Of a DNA stretch of 64,000 nucleotides, positions 1-8,504 are shown one piece after another. Source of the DNA: Bosea sp. AS-1 (GTDB taxonomy: Bacteria > Pseudomonadota > Alphaproteobacteria > Rhizobiales > Beijerinckiaceae); contig NZ_CP022372.1 of assembly GCF_002220095.1 (NCBI RefSeq), positions 4,498,501-4,562,500 of the forward strand, read 5' to 3'. The translations under genes were made by a program, and so were the position numbers. How positions within the stretch are numbered: the stretch's first letter is position 1; every line of letters starts with the position of its first letter. The notes under the pieces were generated by a model that saw nothing but the letters and a program-made list of their open reading frames with translations, ran no database searches and had not been told where the DNA came from.

Positions 1-567
1 CCGTGGTGCCGCCAGGAAACAGCGAATGGAGGCGGAGCTCCGGACATTGATGCCGAACATATCTGCGCCGCGTGGGAGGAAGTAGCTGATGTCCTCGGGC
101 CTCGTGACGCAATGCTTGAGGACATCTTCGTCCAGATGGTCCTGTTGGGGCGATTGATCCGCGGTGAAATCCGAGAGGTGCACCAGGAAGCGCGCACGGA
201 TGCCCTCGCCATCCGCATAGAGCGTGAACAGCTCCATCCAGCTCGCATTGACGCGGGTCAGCGGCTTGTCGGACGTCGACGGCAGGCATGAAACCGACCA
301 GAAGTGACGCTCGCTCAGACGCGGGACGGGAATGCAGTTCTGGCCGTAGAACTTGAGGATATCCAGAACCTCTTGCGCCTGCGGATGGCGAAGCAGCTTT
401 TGAAAGCGCGGAACATATTTGAGCCGCAGTTCGAGCGACTCCGAGCGTCCGTCGGCGTCGCGCAAGTCGACCTTGCCGTCTATCCAGTCGCGCTGCTGCT
501 CGAGGCCCAGAAATTGGCACAGGCCAGTGGTGGCGCGGCGAGGCGTCGTGCTCGTGTCAGCTGCCAT
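1..567 (-). CDS. Hypothetical protein, C-terminus cut by window edge
   Basis: An open frame runs leftward from an ATG at 567 to the window edge, giving 189 codons with no stop, so the C-terminal part is missing. I do not recognise the family. The visible product is soluble, without signal peptide or membrane segment, and rich in charged residues. It lies about 90 bp downstream of the dehydrogenase gene on the same strand and is probably in its operon. The start is uncertain: the frame stays open upstream, with another in-frame ATG at 591 and no convincing ribosome binding site for either. Codon third positions are mostly G or C, as in real genes here. Confidence 0.5.
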   Translation of the reverse strand, partial: MAADTSTTPRRATTGLCQFLGLEQQRDWIDGKVDLRDADGRSESLELRLKYVPRFQKLLRHPQAQEVLDILKFYGQNCIPVPRLSERHFWSVSCLPSTSDKPLTRVNASWMELFTLYADGEGIRARFLVHLSDFTADQSPQQDHLDEDVLKHCVTRPEDISYFLPRGADMFGINVRSSASIRCFLAAPR

Positions 568-654
568 GCGAGATCCATCTATGCCAGGCATTGCCGTGGG
601 TTTGGCGGCATCATGGATCAGTCCCTGGACAATATACGGCCGTAGTCCTCGTCG

Positions 655-1731
655 TCACGCCATCCGCAGGGCCTCCGCGACGAGCGCTCCGAAACGTTTC
701 GTGCCGGTCTTCCCGCCAAGGTCGGGGGTGCGCGAGGCAGGGTCGGTCAGCACGGTGTCGATCGCCTGATCGATCGCGTGGAAAGCCTGCTCGAAGGCGG
801 GAAGCTCGCGCGTCTCGCCCAGCCACTGGAGCAACATGCCGCAAGACAGCATCATCGAGACCGGGTTCGCCTTGTCCTGGTTCTGGATATCGGGCGCCGA
901 ACCATGCTGGGCCTGCGCGCAGCAGTGCGTGTCGCTCGCCATCATCGAGCCTGCGAGACCCAGGCTGCCGGACAGCTCACTGGCCAGATCCGAGATGATG
1001 TCGCCATAGAAGTTGGTCGCGCAGATCACGTCGAACCGCTCCGGGCTCCGCACGAGGTGAGCCGTCGAGGCGTCGATCAACAGGTCGTCGAGCTGCACTT
1101 CCGGGAACTCCGCCGCGACCTTGCGAACCTCGCGCAGGAACAGGCCGTCCGTCTGGTGGAAGCTGTTGACCTTGTGAACCGCAGTCACCTTCTTGCGGCG
1201 CTTGGCCGCGAGCTCGAAGGCGCGCCTGGCGATACGGTTGGAGCAATGCGCCGTGATCTTGCGCAGTGAGATCGCCATGTCGGGAGACGGCATCAACTCG
1301 GCCCAGCCGAGATGCATGTTGCGGTCGGGATAGAAGCCCTCGGTGGCCTCGCGCATGATGACAAGGTCCATCGTCTTGCCCGGCTTCATGTTGGACTCGA
1401 TGAAGGGGCGCGTGCGGGCCGGGCGCACATTCGCATAGAGATCGAGGCCAATGCGGAAGCCGGCGGACACGTTGCGCCCCCCCTTCTCCGGTGCTGGGTA
1501 GTCGGCATGCGACTGTGTGCCGAGGACCACGCCATCGAAGTCGTTGCGCGCCCGATCCAAGACGCTTTCGCGCAGGGTGCTGCCGTATTTTTCCAGGCTC
1601 TTGAAGCCGACATCGTCGTATTCGAACTGAAGATCGAGACCAAACCGGTCGCTTGCGACCTCGAGGACGGCCATGGAGGCGGAAACGATCTCCGGACCGA
1701 TGCCGTCACAGGGCAGGACGAGAATCTTCAT
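655..1731 (-). CDS. Isocitrate/isopropylmalate dehydrogenase family protein (beta-decarboxylating)
   Basis: The 358-residue product has the normal length for NAD-dependent beta-decarboxylating dehydrogenases of (2R,3S)-2-hydroxyacids. Family marks are DGIGPEI at residues 9-15, the substrate arginines of LYANVRPAR (98-106), the catalytic tyrosine in REATEGFY (127-134), the catalytic lysine in HKVN (K187), metal-binding Asp in IIDAS-like and YGDIISD stretches (D220, D244, D248), and the nucleotide loop HGSAPDI (276-282). Substrate specificity cannot be read from sequence. It is transcribed away from the GntR regulator and preceded by a probable operator. With the aconitase-family gene at 8.5 kb it suggests isomerise-then-oxidatively-decarboxylate chemistry. 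Housekeeping LeuB is less likely because leuC, leuD and leuA are absent here. Confidence 0.88.
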   Translation of the reverse strand: MKILVLPCDGIGPEIVSASMAVLEVASDRFGLDLQFEYDDVGFKSLEKYGSTLRESVLDRARNDFDGVVLGTQSHADYPAPEKGGRNVSAGFRIGLDLYANVRPARTRPFIESNMKPGKTMDLVIMREATEGFYPDRNMHLGWAELMPSPDMAISLRKITAHCSNRIARRAFELAAKRRKKVTAVHKVNSFHQTDGLFLREVRKVAAEFPEVQLDDLLIDASTAHLVRSPERFDVICATNFYGDIISDLASELSGSLGLAGSMMASDTHCCAQAQHGSAPDIQNQDKANPVSMMLSCGMLLQWLGETRELPAFEQAFHAIDQAIDTVLTDPASRTPDLGGKTGTKRFGALVAEALRMA

Positions 1732-1764
1732 TTTGGATTTCCTCTGACGCAGTCGCTGCCTTTA

Positions 1765-1792
1765 ATTGGCTATTGCATCGTATAAAACCAAT
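1765..1792. promoter_or_regulatory. Probable operator of the adjacent GntR regulator (site 1)
   Basis: A 28-bp block begins ATTGG and ends ATAAAACCAAT, so its outer ends form an inverted repeat (ATTGG/CCAAT) 18 nt apart. It lies 33 nt upstream of the dehydrogenase start and 79 nt upstream of the GntR start. A second block with the same ends, spacing and right-hand 11 bp lies before the ABC transporter operon at 2847. That the neighbouring regulator binds it is inference. Confidence 0.5.
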
Positions 1793-1871
1793 GATGGGTC
1801 AAGGTGGCATCAGCGATTTGCCATCCCGCCTGTGACCTGCGATCACTCGTGAAGTTCGAACGGCGCAACTC

Positions 1872-2786
1872 ATGTCCAATAGTCCTCTCGCTCTTCGCAT
1901 CGCCAACGACATTGTCGCGCGCATTGGGATGGGGGAGTTCGACACAGGATCGCATCTGGCGACCGAGGCCCTGGCCAAGCGCTTTGAAGTCTCACGTTCG
2001 CCCGTACGCGAGGCGCTGGCGATCCTCTGCGAACAAGGCGTCATTGAAAATCGCCGGAATCGCGGCTTTTTCGTTCTCCCGACCGCGCAGCGCAAAGGTG
2101 GAGAAGGCGCGACTGATCCATTCGAGCCGACGGAAAGCGCTCCCTACTACCAGATGGCAGAAGACTGGTTGAACGACCGGATCGGAGCCGACCAAACCGA
2201 GCAGGCCATCCGGGAGCGATACAATCTCACGCGCTCGCAGGCACAGGATCTTCTGTCCCGCGCCGCACGGGAAGGCTGGGCGGAACCGAAGCCCGGCTAT
2301 GGATGGAAGCTGCGTCAGGTGGCCAAAACTGCCGAAGCCTTCGAGGAAATCTATCGCTTTCGCGCCGTGATCGAACCGGCGGCGCTGCTCGAGCCGAGCT
2401 TTCGCTTCGACAGAACCGTCGCAGCCTCGCTGCGGCGGACGCAGGAGCGCCTGGCCTCGGGAAACCTCGAAGGACTCGCCCCCGCGGCGATGACGGCTGC
2501 CGGGGCGGAGTTTCACGAGAGCATCATCAGGATGTCGGGAAATCCGATGTTCTTCTACGCTCTCGAACGCGCAAACCAGTTGCGGCGGCTGGCGGAATAC
2601 CGGTTGAAGGTGAACCCCCAGCGCATCGCGGTGCAGAGTTCCGAGCACCTGCAGATCCTCGACCTCCTGGCGAAGGGGGATAACCTGGAGGCTGCTCATT
2701 TGATGCGGCGGCACCTCAGCGGGGCCCTCGCGTCGAAATCCCCGGTCGTGCATCCGCGCCCCGACGACGCCGAGCGCGACGCCTAG
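1872..2786 (+). CDS. GntR-family regulator with FCD domain and an extra helix-turn-helix-like segment
   Basis: The product has 304 residues. Residues 4-70 form a classic GntR winged helix (EALAKRFEVSRSPVREAL, then a GVIENRRNRGFFV wing). Residues about 155-285 fit an all-helical FCD ligand domain, including FHESI and SGNP around 214-225 and H259. Between them, residues 92-148 look like a second winged-helix unit (an RERYNLTRSQAQDLLSRA helix pair, then a GYGWKLR wing), which makes the protein longer than the usual 220-240 residues for FadR/FCD regulators. It sits between the divergent dehydrogenase and the transporter operon and probably controls both in response to a carboxylate ligand. Confidence 0.88.
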   Translation: MSNSPLALRIANDIVARIGMGEFDTGSHLATEALAKRFEVSRSPVREALAILCEQGVIENRRNRGFFVLPTAQRKGGEGATDPFEPTESAPYYQMAEDWLNDRIGADQTEQAIRERYNLTRSQAQDLLSRAAREGWAEPKPGYGWKLRQVAKTAEAFEEIYRFRAVIEPAALLEPSFRFDRTVAASLRRTQERLASGNLEGLAPAAMTAAGAEFHESIIRMSGNPMFFYALERANQLRRLAEYRLKVNPQRIAVQSSEHLQILDLLAKGDNLEAAHLMRRHLSGALASKSPVVHPRPDDAERDA

Positions 2787-2846
2787 CCGAGCCAAAACCT
2801 CAACGAATTCACAGTCCTGGACACCGGCGACGCATGTCTGCGCAGC

Positions 2847-2874
2847 AATGGTTTTTTAGATTGATAAAACCAAT
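2847..2874. promoter_or_regulatory. Probable operator of the GntR regulator (site 2)
   Basis: This 28-bp block begins AATGG and ends ATAAAACCAAT. It has the same length and terminal inverted repeat as the block at 1765-1792, and 19 of 28 positions match when the two are aligned without gaps. It lies 49 nt upstream of the chosen start of the binding-protein gene, so it could overlap that operon's promoter. Confidence 0.5.
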
Positions 2875-2923
2875 ATCTGCGGATAGGCTTTCTCCACAAT
2901 GAAAAACCACTGGGAGGATGGCC

Positions 2924-4027
2924 ATGATCAATCGTCGGCAATTCGTGCTTGCGTCGGCCGCGAGCACTGGAGCCTTGGGGCTTGGCCTGCCGGCACGTTC
3001 TCAGGAACCGCCTGCCGGCTACCCGGCTGACTACAAGGCGGTCGTCGAGAAGGCGCGGGCCGAGGGTGTCGTCTCGATCTACACCTCGACGGACGACGTG
3101 CAGGGCCGCCCGGTCGTCGAGGCCTTCCAGAAGGCCTTTCCCGGCATTCGCGTCGACTACAACGACCTCGGCACCAATGGCGCCTACAATCGTACCATCT
3201 CGGAAGCCGCAGCCAAGCAGGTCGGCTCCGATGTCGTCTGGACCTCGGCGATGGATCTCCAGATGGTCCTGGTCCAGAAGGGCCTGGCCGAAGCCTACAA
3301 GTCACCGGAAGCCGGCCATCTTCCGGGCTGGGGCAATTTCAACGACACGCTCTATGGAACGACGGTCGAGCCGGTCGGCATTCTCTACAACAAGGCCCAG
3401 CTGGCCTCGTTCAAGCTTCCGAAGACGCGGGCGGACCTGCTGGCCTTCATGCGCGACAACAAGGATGCGTTGAAGAGCAGGCTCGCGACCTTCGATCCCG
3501 AGAAGAGCGGCTCCGGTTTCCTGTTCTTCAGCAACGACGCCAAGACCATGCCGGATACCTTCGAGCTGGTGCGTGCCTTCGGAGCCACCGAAGGCAAGAC
3601 CTATGGCAGCTCAGGCGCCATGCGCGAAAAAATCGTATCGGGAGAACATTGGCTCGCATTCAACATCATCGCGTCCTACGCGATCGAATGGGCGGCGAAG
3701 AACCCCGCACTCGGCTACATCCTCACCTCGGACCACACCGCGGCTTTCTCCCGTGTCGCCCATATTTCCAAGGGCGCACCGCACCCGAATGCCGCGCGCG
3801 TGTTCCTCGACTTCCTGCTGGCGAATACGGGCCAGTCGGCACTGGCGTCGGTTGGCGCACCATCGATCCGCACCGATGTGACGAGCGGCCTCAACCTGAC
3901 CAAGCTCACCGAGATGGCCAACGGCAATCTCAAGCCGATCCCGATCACCACCGCGCTCCTCGAGGCCACCGAGCCGAAAAACCGCGCGGACTTCTTCCGC
4001 CGCTGGAAGGAGGCGCTGCGCGGCTGA
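2924..4027 (+). CDS. ABC transporter substrate-binding protein, iron(III)/family-1 type
   Basis: The 367-residue product is a periplasmic binding protein. The N-terminus MINRRQFVLASA with a following hydrophobic stretch looks like a twin-arginine signal ending near the ARSQ site. The mature part has the extracellular solute-binding family 1 pattern (VSIYTSTD, PGIRVDYNDLGTNGAYNR, KGAPHPNAARVFLDFLLA) typical of FbpA/PhnS-like proteins. ATG at 2924 is preferred because GGGAGG lies six bases upstream; the ATG at 2918 directly abuts it. It heads an operon with a fused permease and an ATPase. In this family the ligand can be ferric iron, but also 2-aminoethylphosphonate or carboxylates; the surrounding catabolic genes favour an organic ligand. 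Confidence 0.9.
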   Translation: MINRRQFVLASAASTGALGLGLPARSQEPPAGYPADYKAVVEKARAEGVVSIYTSTDDVQGRPVVEAFQKAFPGIRVDYNDLGTNGAYNRTISEAAAKQVGSDVVWTSAMDLQMVLVQKGLAEAYKSPEAGHLPGWGNFNDTLYGTTVEPVGILYNKAQLASFKLPKTRADLLAFMRDNKDALKSRLATFDPEKSGSGFLFFSNDAKTMPDTFELVRAFGATEGKTYGSSGAMREKIVSGEHWLAFNIIASYAIEWAAKNPALGYILTSDHTAAFSRVAHISKGAPHPNAARVFLDFLLANTGQSALASVGAPSIRTDVTSGLNLTKLTEMANGNLKPIPITTALLEATEPKNRADFFRRWKEALRG

Positions 4028-4052
4028 GCCGCGCAGCTCCCCGAGGGATCCA

Positions 4053-5738
4053 ATGTCGCTCGCAGCTCACGCACCCCGCTTCAGGGCCATCGTCATCCTG
4101 GCCCTGTTTGCGATGGTCACGGCGCCGGCCGCGCTTATCATCTACCAGAGCTTTCTCAGCGCTCCGTTCTTCGACGAGACCGCCCGCCCCAGCCTGGAAG
4201 CCTATGCGTTCATCCTGACGGATCCGGAATTCTATCGGGCTCTCTGGACGACGACCCTCTACGCCGTCGGCCTGGTCGTCGTCGCCGTGCCGCTAGGCGG
4301 GCTCCTGGCCTTCCTGATCACACGCACGGATCTCAAGGGGCGACGCTGGCTCGAGCCGCTCGTCCTGGTTCCGATGTTCCTGTCCTCGATCGTGCTCGCC
4401 TTCGGCTACACTGTCGCGGTCGGGCCCTCCGGATTCGTGACGATCGCCTTCCGGAACATCTTCGGGGCGGCGCCGTGGAGCATCTATACGCTACCCGGCA
4501 TCATCCTGATCGGCGGCCTGAGTCACGTCCCGACCGTCTATCTGTATGTCGCCTCGGCAATGCGGCGCCTGCCGAGCGATCTGGAGGAGGCGGCGAGGAC
4601 GGCCGGAGCCAGCATCTGGCGCGTCTCGCTCGACGTCACGCTCCCCATGGTGCTGCCCGCGCTCGTCTTCAGCGCAGCGCTCAATCTGCTGCTCGGCTTC
4701 GAGACCTTCGGCATCCCGCTCGTGCTCGGGGACCCGAACGGCATCCTGGTGCTCACGACCTATATCTACAAGGTCAACACGATCTTCGGTGCGCCGACCT
4801 ATCAGGTCATGGCGGCGGTCACGGTCTTCCTCATCCTGATCACGCTGCCACTGGTCTTCGTCCAGCGCCGGCTGCTGCGGCATGCCCGCCGCTTCGCGGC
4901 CGTCGGCGGCAAGGGCGCACGCACGAACCTCCTGAAACTGGGCGGCACGGGACAAGCCATCGCGCTCTCGGTCATCGGACTCTGGCTGCTGGTTTCGGTC
5001 GTTCTGCCGGTGGGTGGAATCATCCTGCGCGCCTTCGTCGAGAACTGGGGCGAAGGCGTCCGCCTGTCCGAGCAATTGACGCTTGCGAATTTCCAACGCG
5101 TGTTCGAGCTGCCGAGCCTGTCGCGCGGCATCGTCAACACGATCCTGCTGGCCGCTGTCGGTGGCGCATTCGCGGTCGCCTTCTACCTGCTGGTCGGCCT
5201 GGCCGGACACCGCAACCACGGCCGGACCGGCACGCTTCTCGACTACTCCGTGCTGATCCCGCGGGCGTTGCCAGGGCTGATCGTCGGCCTCGCCTTCTTC
5301 TGGCTCTTCCTGTTCGTGCCATTCCTGGTGCCGCTGCGGACGACGCTGTTCAGCTTGCTGATCGCCTACACCATCGTCGGCCTGTCCTATGGCCTGCGCA
5401 TCATCCAGGCGACACTGCTTCAGGTGGCGCCGGAGCTCGAAGAATCCGCCCGCACCGCCGGTGCAACGACCTTCCGCACCTGGCGCGACGTGGTCATCCC
5501 GCTCGTGCGCCCGGGGCTGGCCGGCGCCTGGGCGATGATCATGATCGTCTTCCTGCGCGAGTACGCCACGGGCGTCTACCTGATGAGCGCCGGAACCGAG
5601 GTGATCGGCTCGCTGATGGTGTCGCTGCTGACCTCCGGTGCGATGGACCAGATCGCCGCGCTTTCCTTCATCTCGATCCTGCTGACCGCGGTTGGCCTGA
5701 TGCTGGCCTTGCGGCTGGGAGCCAAGATCCATGACTGA
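4053..5738 (+). CDS. ABC transporter permease, FbpB-type with two fused permease domains
   Basis: The 561-residue inner-membrane protein has about twelve hydrophobic segments arranged as two homologous halves. Each half carries a BPD permease EAA loop: EEAARTAGAS at about residue 177 and EESARTAGAT at about residue 462, each followed by a P-L-V/M stretch. This duplicated architecture is typical of iron/thiamine/phosphonate importers (FbpB, ThiP). The gene starts 26 nt after the binding-protein stop and overlaps the ATPase gene by 8 nt, so the three parts of the importer are clearly co-transcribed. Confidence 0.93.
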   Translation: MSLAAHAPRFRAIVILALFAMVTAPAALIIYQSFLSAPFFDETARPSLEAYAFILTDPEFYRALWTTTLYAVGLVVVAVPLGGLLAFLITRTDLKGRRWLEPLVLVPMFLSSIVLAFGYTVAVGPSGFVTIAFRNIFGAAPWSIYTLPGIILIGGLSHVPTVYLYVASAMRRLPSDLEEAARTAGASIWRVSLDVTLPMVLPALVFSAALNLLLGFETFGIPLVLGDPNGILVLTTYIYKVNTIFGAPTYQVMAAVTVFLILITLPLVFVQRRLLRHARRFAAVGGKGARTNLLKLGGTGQAIALSVIGLWLLVSVVLPVGGIILRAFVENWGEGVRLSEQLTLANFQRVFELPSLSRGIVNTILLAAVGGAFAVAFYLLVGLAGHRNHGRTGTLLDYSVLIPRALPGLIVGLAFFWLFLFVPFLVPLRTTLFSLLIAYTIVGLSYGLRIIQATLLQVAPELEESARTAGATTFRTWRDVVIPLVRPGLAGAWAMIMIVFLREYATGVYLMSAGTEVIGSLMVSLLTSGAMDQIAALSFISILLTAVGLMLALRLGAKIHD

Positions 5739-6798
5739 TCTCGTCGTCGACAACGTCCAGAAGTGGCTGGGCGGCCTGCAGATCCTGTCCGGGGCGAGCT
5801 TCACGGCGCAAAAGGGCCGCATCGTCGCGCTGCTCGGCGCCTCGGGCAGCGGCAAGACCACGCTGCTGCGCTGCATCGCAGGCCTGGAACAGCCGGAAAT
5901 CGGCGCCATCAGGATCGGCGGCACCGCCGTTCTGGATCACGAGGCGGATCTCGCCCTGCCGCCGGAGCAGCGCCAGATCGGCCTGGTCTTCCAGTCCTAT
6001 GCCTTGTGGCCGCACAAGACCGTTCTCGAGAACGTGGCCTATGGCCTGAAGCTCCGAAAGGTCGCCGCAGCCGAGATCAAGGCGAGGGTCGAGGCGATCC
6101 TCGACAAGCTCGGCCTCGCGCATCTTGCAGCGCGCTATCCCGATCAATTGTCCGGCGGCCAGCAGCAGCGCGTCGCGATCTGCCGCGCCCTGGTCTACGA
6201 ACCGAAGGTCCTCCTGCTCGACGAACCTCTCTCGAACCTCGACGCCAAGCTGCGCGAGGAGGCGCGCTTCTGGATCCGCAAGCTGATCCTCGATCTGAAG
6301 ATCTGCGCCATCATGGTCACGCATGACCAGGCCGAGGCGCTGGCCATCGCGGATCAGGTGCTGTTGCTGAAAGGCGGCAGCATCGTCCAGTCCGGAACGC
6401 CGCTCGAGATCTACAGCAGGCCGGAAACGTTTTACGCCGCCGATTTCATGGGCACGAACAATGTCCTGAGCGGCCGATTGGTCAAAGCATCGGGGCAGGC
6501 CGACGCCATCGATTGCGCAGGCCTGTCGCTGCCGGGAGTCTGGAAAGACCGGGAAGCTCCGGCTGATCCGGAGGCGGTGCGTGCCGTCATCCGAATGGAG
6601 GCGATCTCCGTCTCCCCGGAGCCGACCGCCGACAGCGCTCCCTTCGACGTCGAGGGCTGCATCTATCTTGGCGAGAAGTGGGAATATCGCCTGAAGCGCG
6701 GCGATCTGCGGCTGCGCGCCCAGGGACATGAGCCGCTGGCCGGGGCCGTCGCCCATTGCCGCATCCCTGCGGCGGCCACCTGGCTTTTCAATCCGTGA
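5731..6798 (+). CDS. ABC transporter ATP-binding protein, FbpC/PotA type
   Basis: The 355-residue cytoplasmic ATPase has Walker A GASGSGKTT (about residue 35), the Q-loop VFQSYALWPH, signature LSGGQQQR (about 140), Walker B LLLDEPLSNLD (about 160) and the switch histidine in MVTHDQAEA. The last 110 residues form a TOBE-like regulatory domain, so the length matches the MalK/PotA/FbpC group. It energises the permease encoded immediately upstream, with which it overlaps by 8 nt. Confidence 0.95.
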   Translation: MTDLVVDNVQKWLGGLQILSGASFTAQKGRIVALLGASGSGKTTLLRCIAGLEQPEIGAIRIGGTAVLDHEADLALPPEQRQIGLVFQSYALWPHKTVLENVAYGLKLRKVAAAEIKARVEAILDKLGLAHLAARYPDQLSGGQQQRVAICRALVYEPKVLLLDEPLSNLDAKLREEARFWIRKLILDLKICAIMVTHDQAEALAIADQVLLLKGGSIVQSGTPLEIYSRPETFYAADFMGTNNVLSGRLVKASGQADAIDCAGLSLPGVWKDREAPADPEAVRAVIRMEAISVSPEPTADSAPFDVEGCIYLGEKWEYRLKRGDLRLRAQGHEPLAGAVAHCRIPAAATWLFNP

Positions 6799-6806
6799 GG
6801 GCCCCG

Positions 6807-7469
6807 ATGACCAACCGCATCCGCATCGCGCTGATCCATGCCACCCCGGTCGCGGTCGAGCCGATCGCGCAATCGTTCCGAGAGATCTGGCCGGAGGCGG
6901 AAGCCGTCGGCGTGCTGGACGATGGGCTGGCGCTCGACCGCGCTGCCGCCGGCGCGCTCACCGACGCCCTGTCCCGGCGCATCGTGGCGCTGGCGCATTA
7001 CGGCCTGTCGACCGGCGCACGAGCGATCCTGTTCACCTGCTCGGCCTTCGGCCCTGCCATCGAGGAAGCGGCCCGCGCACTGCCGGTGCCCGTGCTGAAA
7101 CCGAACGAGGCGATGTTCGAGGAAGCCCTCGGCCATGGCGGCGACATCGGCATGGTAGCCACCTTCGGGCCGGCGGTCCCGATGATGGAACAGGAGTTCG
7201 CGGAGGAAGCGGCGAGGCTGCGGCCGGGCGCCCGGCTGACGTCCTTCCTCGTGCCGGGCGCCATCGAGGCCCTGCGCGCCGGCGATGCAGAGACACATAA
7301 CCGGCGCGTCGCGGAAGGTGCGGCAGAGCTCGGCACTCGTGACGCGGTCCTGCTCGCGCATTTCTCGACGTCGCGGGCGAGCGAAGCCTGCCGGGCCGTG
7401 ACGGCGCGGCCTGTCCTGTCGTCGCCCGATGCGGCGGTCCGGAAACTGCGCCGCCTGCTGGGCGGCTGA
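6807..7469 (+). CDS. Asp/Glu racemase superfamily protein
   Basis: The start at 6807 (MTNRIRIALIHATPVAVEP) lies 8 nt after the ATPase stop and gives 220 residues; a longer frame reaching back to 6756 overlaps the ATPase gene and is less likely. The protein has the Asp/Glu racemase fold pattern, with one candidate catalytic cysteine in FTCSAFGP and PVPVLKPNEAMFEEAL downstream. The second catalytic cysteine expected near VLLAHFSTSRA is not present, so two-base racemase activity is doubtful. A decarboxylase or isomerase role, as in maleate isomerase or arylmalonate decarboxylase relatives, is an alternative. It is part of the catabolic operon. Confidence 0.8.
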   Translation: MTNRIRIALIHATPVAVEPIAQSFREIWPEAEAVGVLDDGLALDRAAAGALTDALSRRIVALAHYGLSTGARAILFTCSAFGPAIEEAARALPVPVLKPNEAMFEEALGHGGDIGMVATFGPAVPMMEQEFAEEAARLRPGARLTSFLVPGAIEALRAGDAETHNRRVAEGAAELGTRDAVLLAHFSTSRASEACRAVTARPVLSSPDAAVRKLRRLLGG

Positions 7470-7510
7470 ACGAAGAGCTCGACAACAGAGCCTGTCCGAG
7501 GGAGATCGCA

Positions 7511-8500
7511 GTGAGGTTACCGGTCAATGGCGTTCTAGGATTCTGTTCGGCCTTGCTGCTGGCTGCAAGCTGCGGGATGGCCGACGCCCAGCCCTTTCCA
7601 GAACGACCGATCACCATGGTCGTGCCCTTCGCTGCCGGGGGAGCCGCCGATGCCACCGGCCGCATCCTCGCCGAGGGCATGAGCAAGGTGCTCGGCAAGG
7701 CCGTCATCATCGAGAATGTCGGTGGGGCGGGCGGCGCGACCGGAACGGCCCGCGTCAAGAACGCCCGACCCGACGGCTACACGATCGGCCTCGGCCACAC
7801 CGGAACGCTGGCGGCGGCGGTGACCGTCATGCCGAAGCTGCCGCACAATCCCAAAACCGATTTCGCCTATCTCGGCGTGGTGGCGACAACGCCGAACATC
7901 ATCTTCGTTCGCAAGGACTTCCCTGCGAACGACCTCAAGGAATTCATCGCGGTCGCCCAACAGAAGAAGGAGCAACTGACTTTCGGGCACTCCGGCAACG
8001 GCGCGGCCTCGCACATCACCTGCCTGCTGTTCTTCGGGCTGATCAAGGCGCCGCCGACCTATGTGCCCTATCGCGGTTTCGGGCAGACGGTGAACGACAT
8101 CATCGCCGGCAAGATCGACGGTTCCTGCGACCTCGTCGCCTCGGTCGCGGGCCAGGCGCAGTCCGGGCTGGTGAAGGCGCTCGTGGTCGCCTCGAAAGAC
8201 CGTTCCCCGACGCTGCCGGATGTGCCGACCGCCGTCGAAGCCGGGATTCCCGAATTCCAGGCCGAGACCTGGACCGGCCTGTTCGCTCCCAGGAACACGC
8301 CGAAGCCCATCCTCGACATCCTCGGTAAAGCGGTTGCGGCGGCGCTGAACGATCCCGAGGTGGACAAGCGGCTCGCCACCATCGGCGCCCGCGTCCCGGA
8401 TGCCGACGGCCGCGGCGCGGCGGCGATGCAGAAACTGGTCGCTGCAGAGATCGACCGCTGGGCCGACATTCTGAACAAGGCGGGCTTCAAGCCCGATTGA
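7511..8500 (+). CDS. Bug/TctC-family substrate-binding protein of tripartite tricarboxylate transport
   Basis: The 329-residue periplasmic protein starts at a GTG with GGGAGA six nt upstream. A signal peptide of about 26 residues ends near ADAQPFPERP. The PFPERPITMVVPFAAGGAAD opening and the GGAGGATGTARV block are hallmarks of Bug receptors, which bind di- and tricarboxylates or aromatic acids. No TctA or TctB membrane genes lie nearby, so it either works with a transporter encoded elsewhere or acts as a sensor or scavenger for the same substrate. The aconitase-family gene begins 4 nt downstream. Confidence 0.93.
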   Translation: MRLPVNGVLGFCSALLLAASCGMADAQPFPERPITMVVPFAAGGAADATGRILAEGMSKVLGKAVIIENVGGAGGATGTARVKNARPDGYTIGLGHTGTLAAAVTVMPKLPHNPKTDFAYLGVVATTPNIIFVRKDFPANDLKEFIAVAQQKKEQLTFGHSGNGAASHITCLLFFGLIKAPPTYVPYRGFGQTVNDIIAGKIDGSCDLVASVAGQAQSGLVKALVVASKDRSPTLPDVPTAVEAGIPEFQAETWTGLFAPRNTPKPILDILGKAVAAALNDPEVDKRLATIGARVPDADGRGAAAMQKLVAAEIDRWADILNKAGFKPD

Positions 8501-8504
8501 GCGC

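Noticed and set aside
4491..5924. 477-codon minus-strand frame and a 419-codon plus-strand frame over the permease gene
   Set aside because: Both overlap the fused permease, which has clear EAA loops and membrane segments. Their products are low-complexity, rich in Gln, Arg and Asp, and have no family marks.
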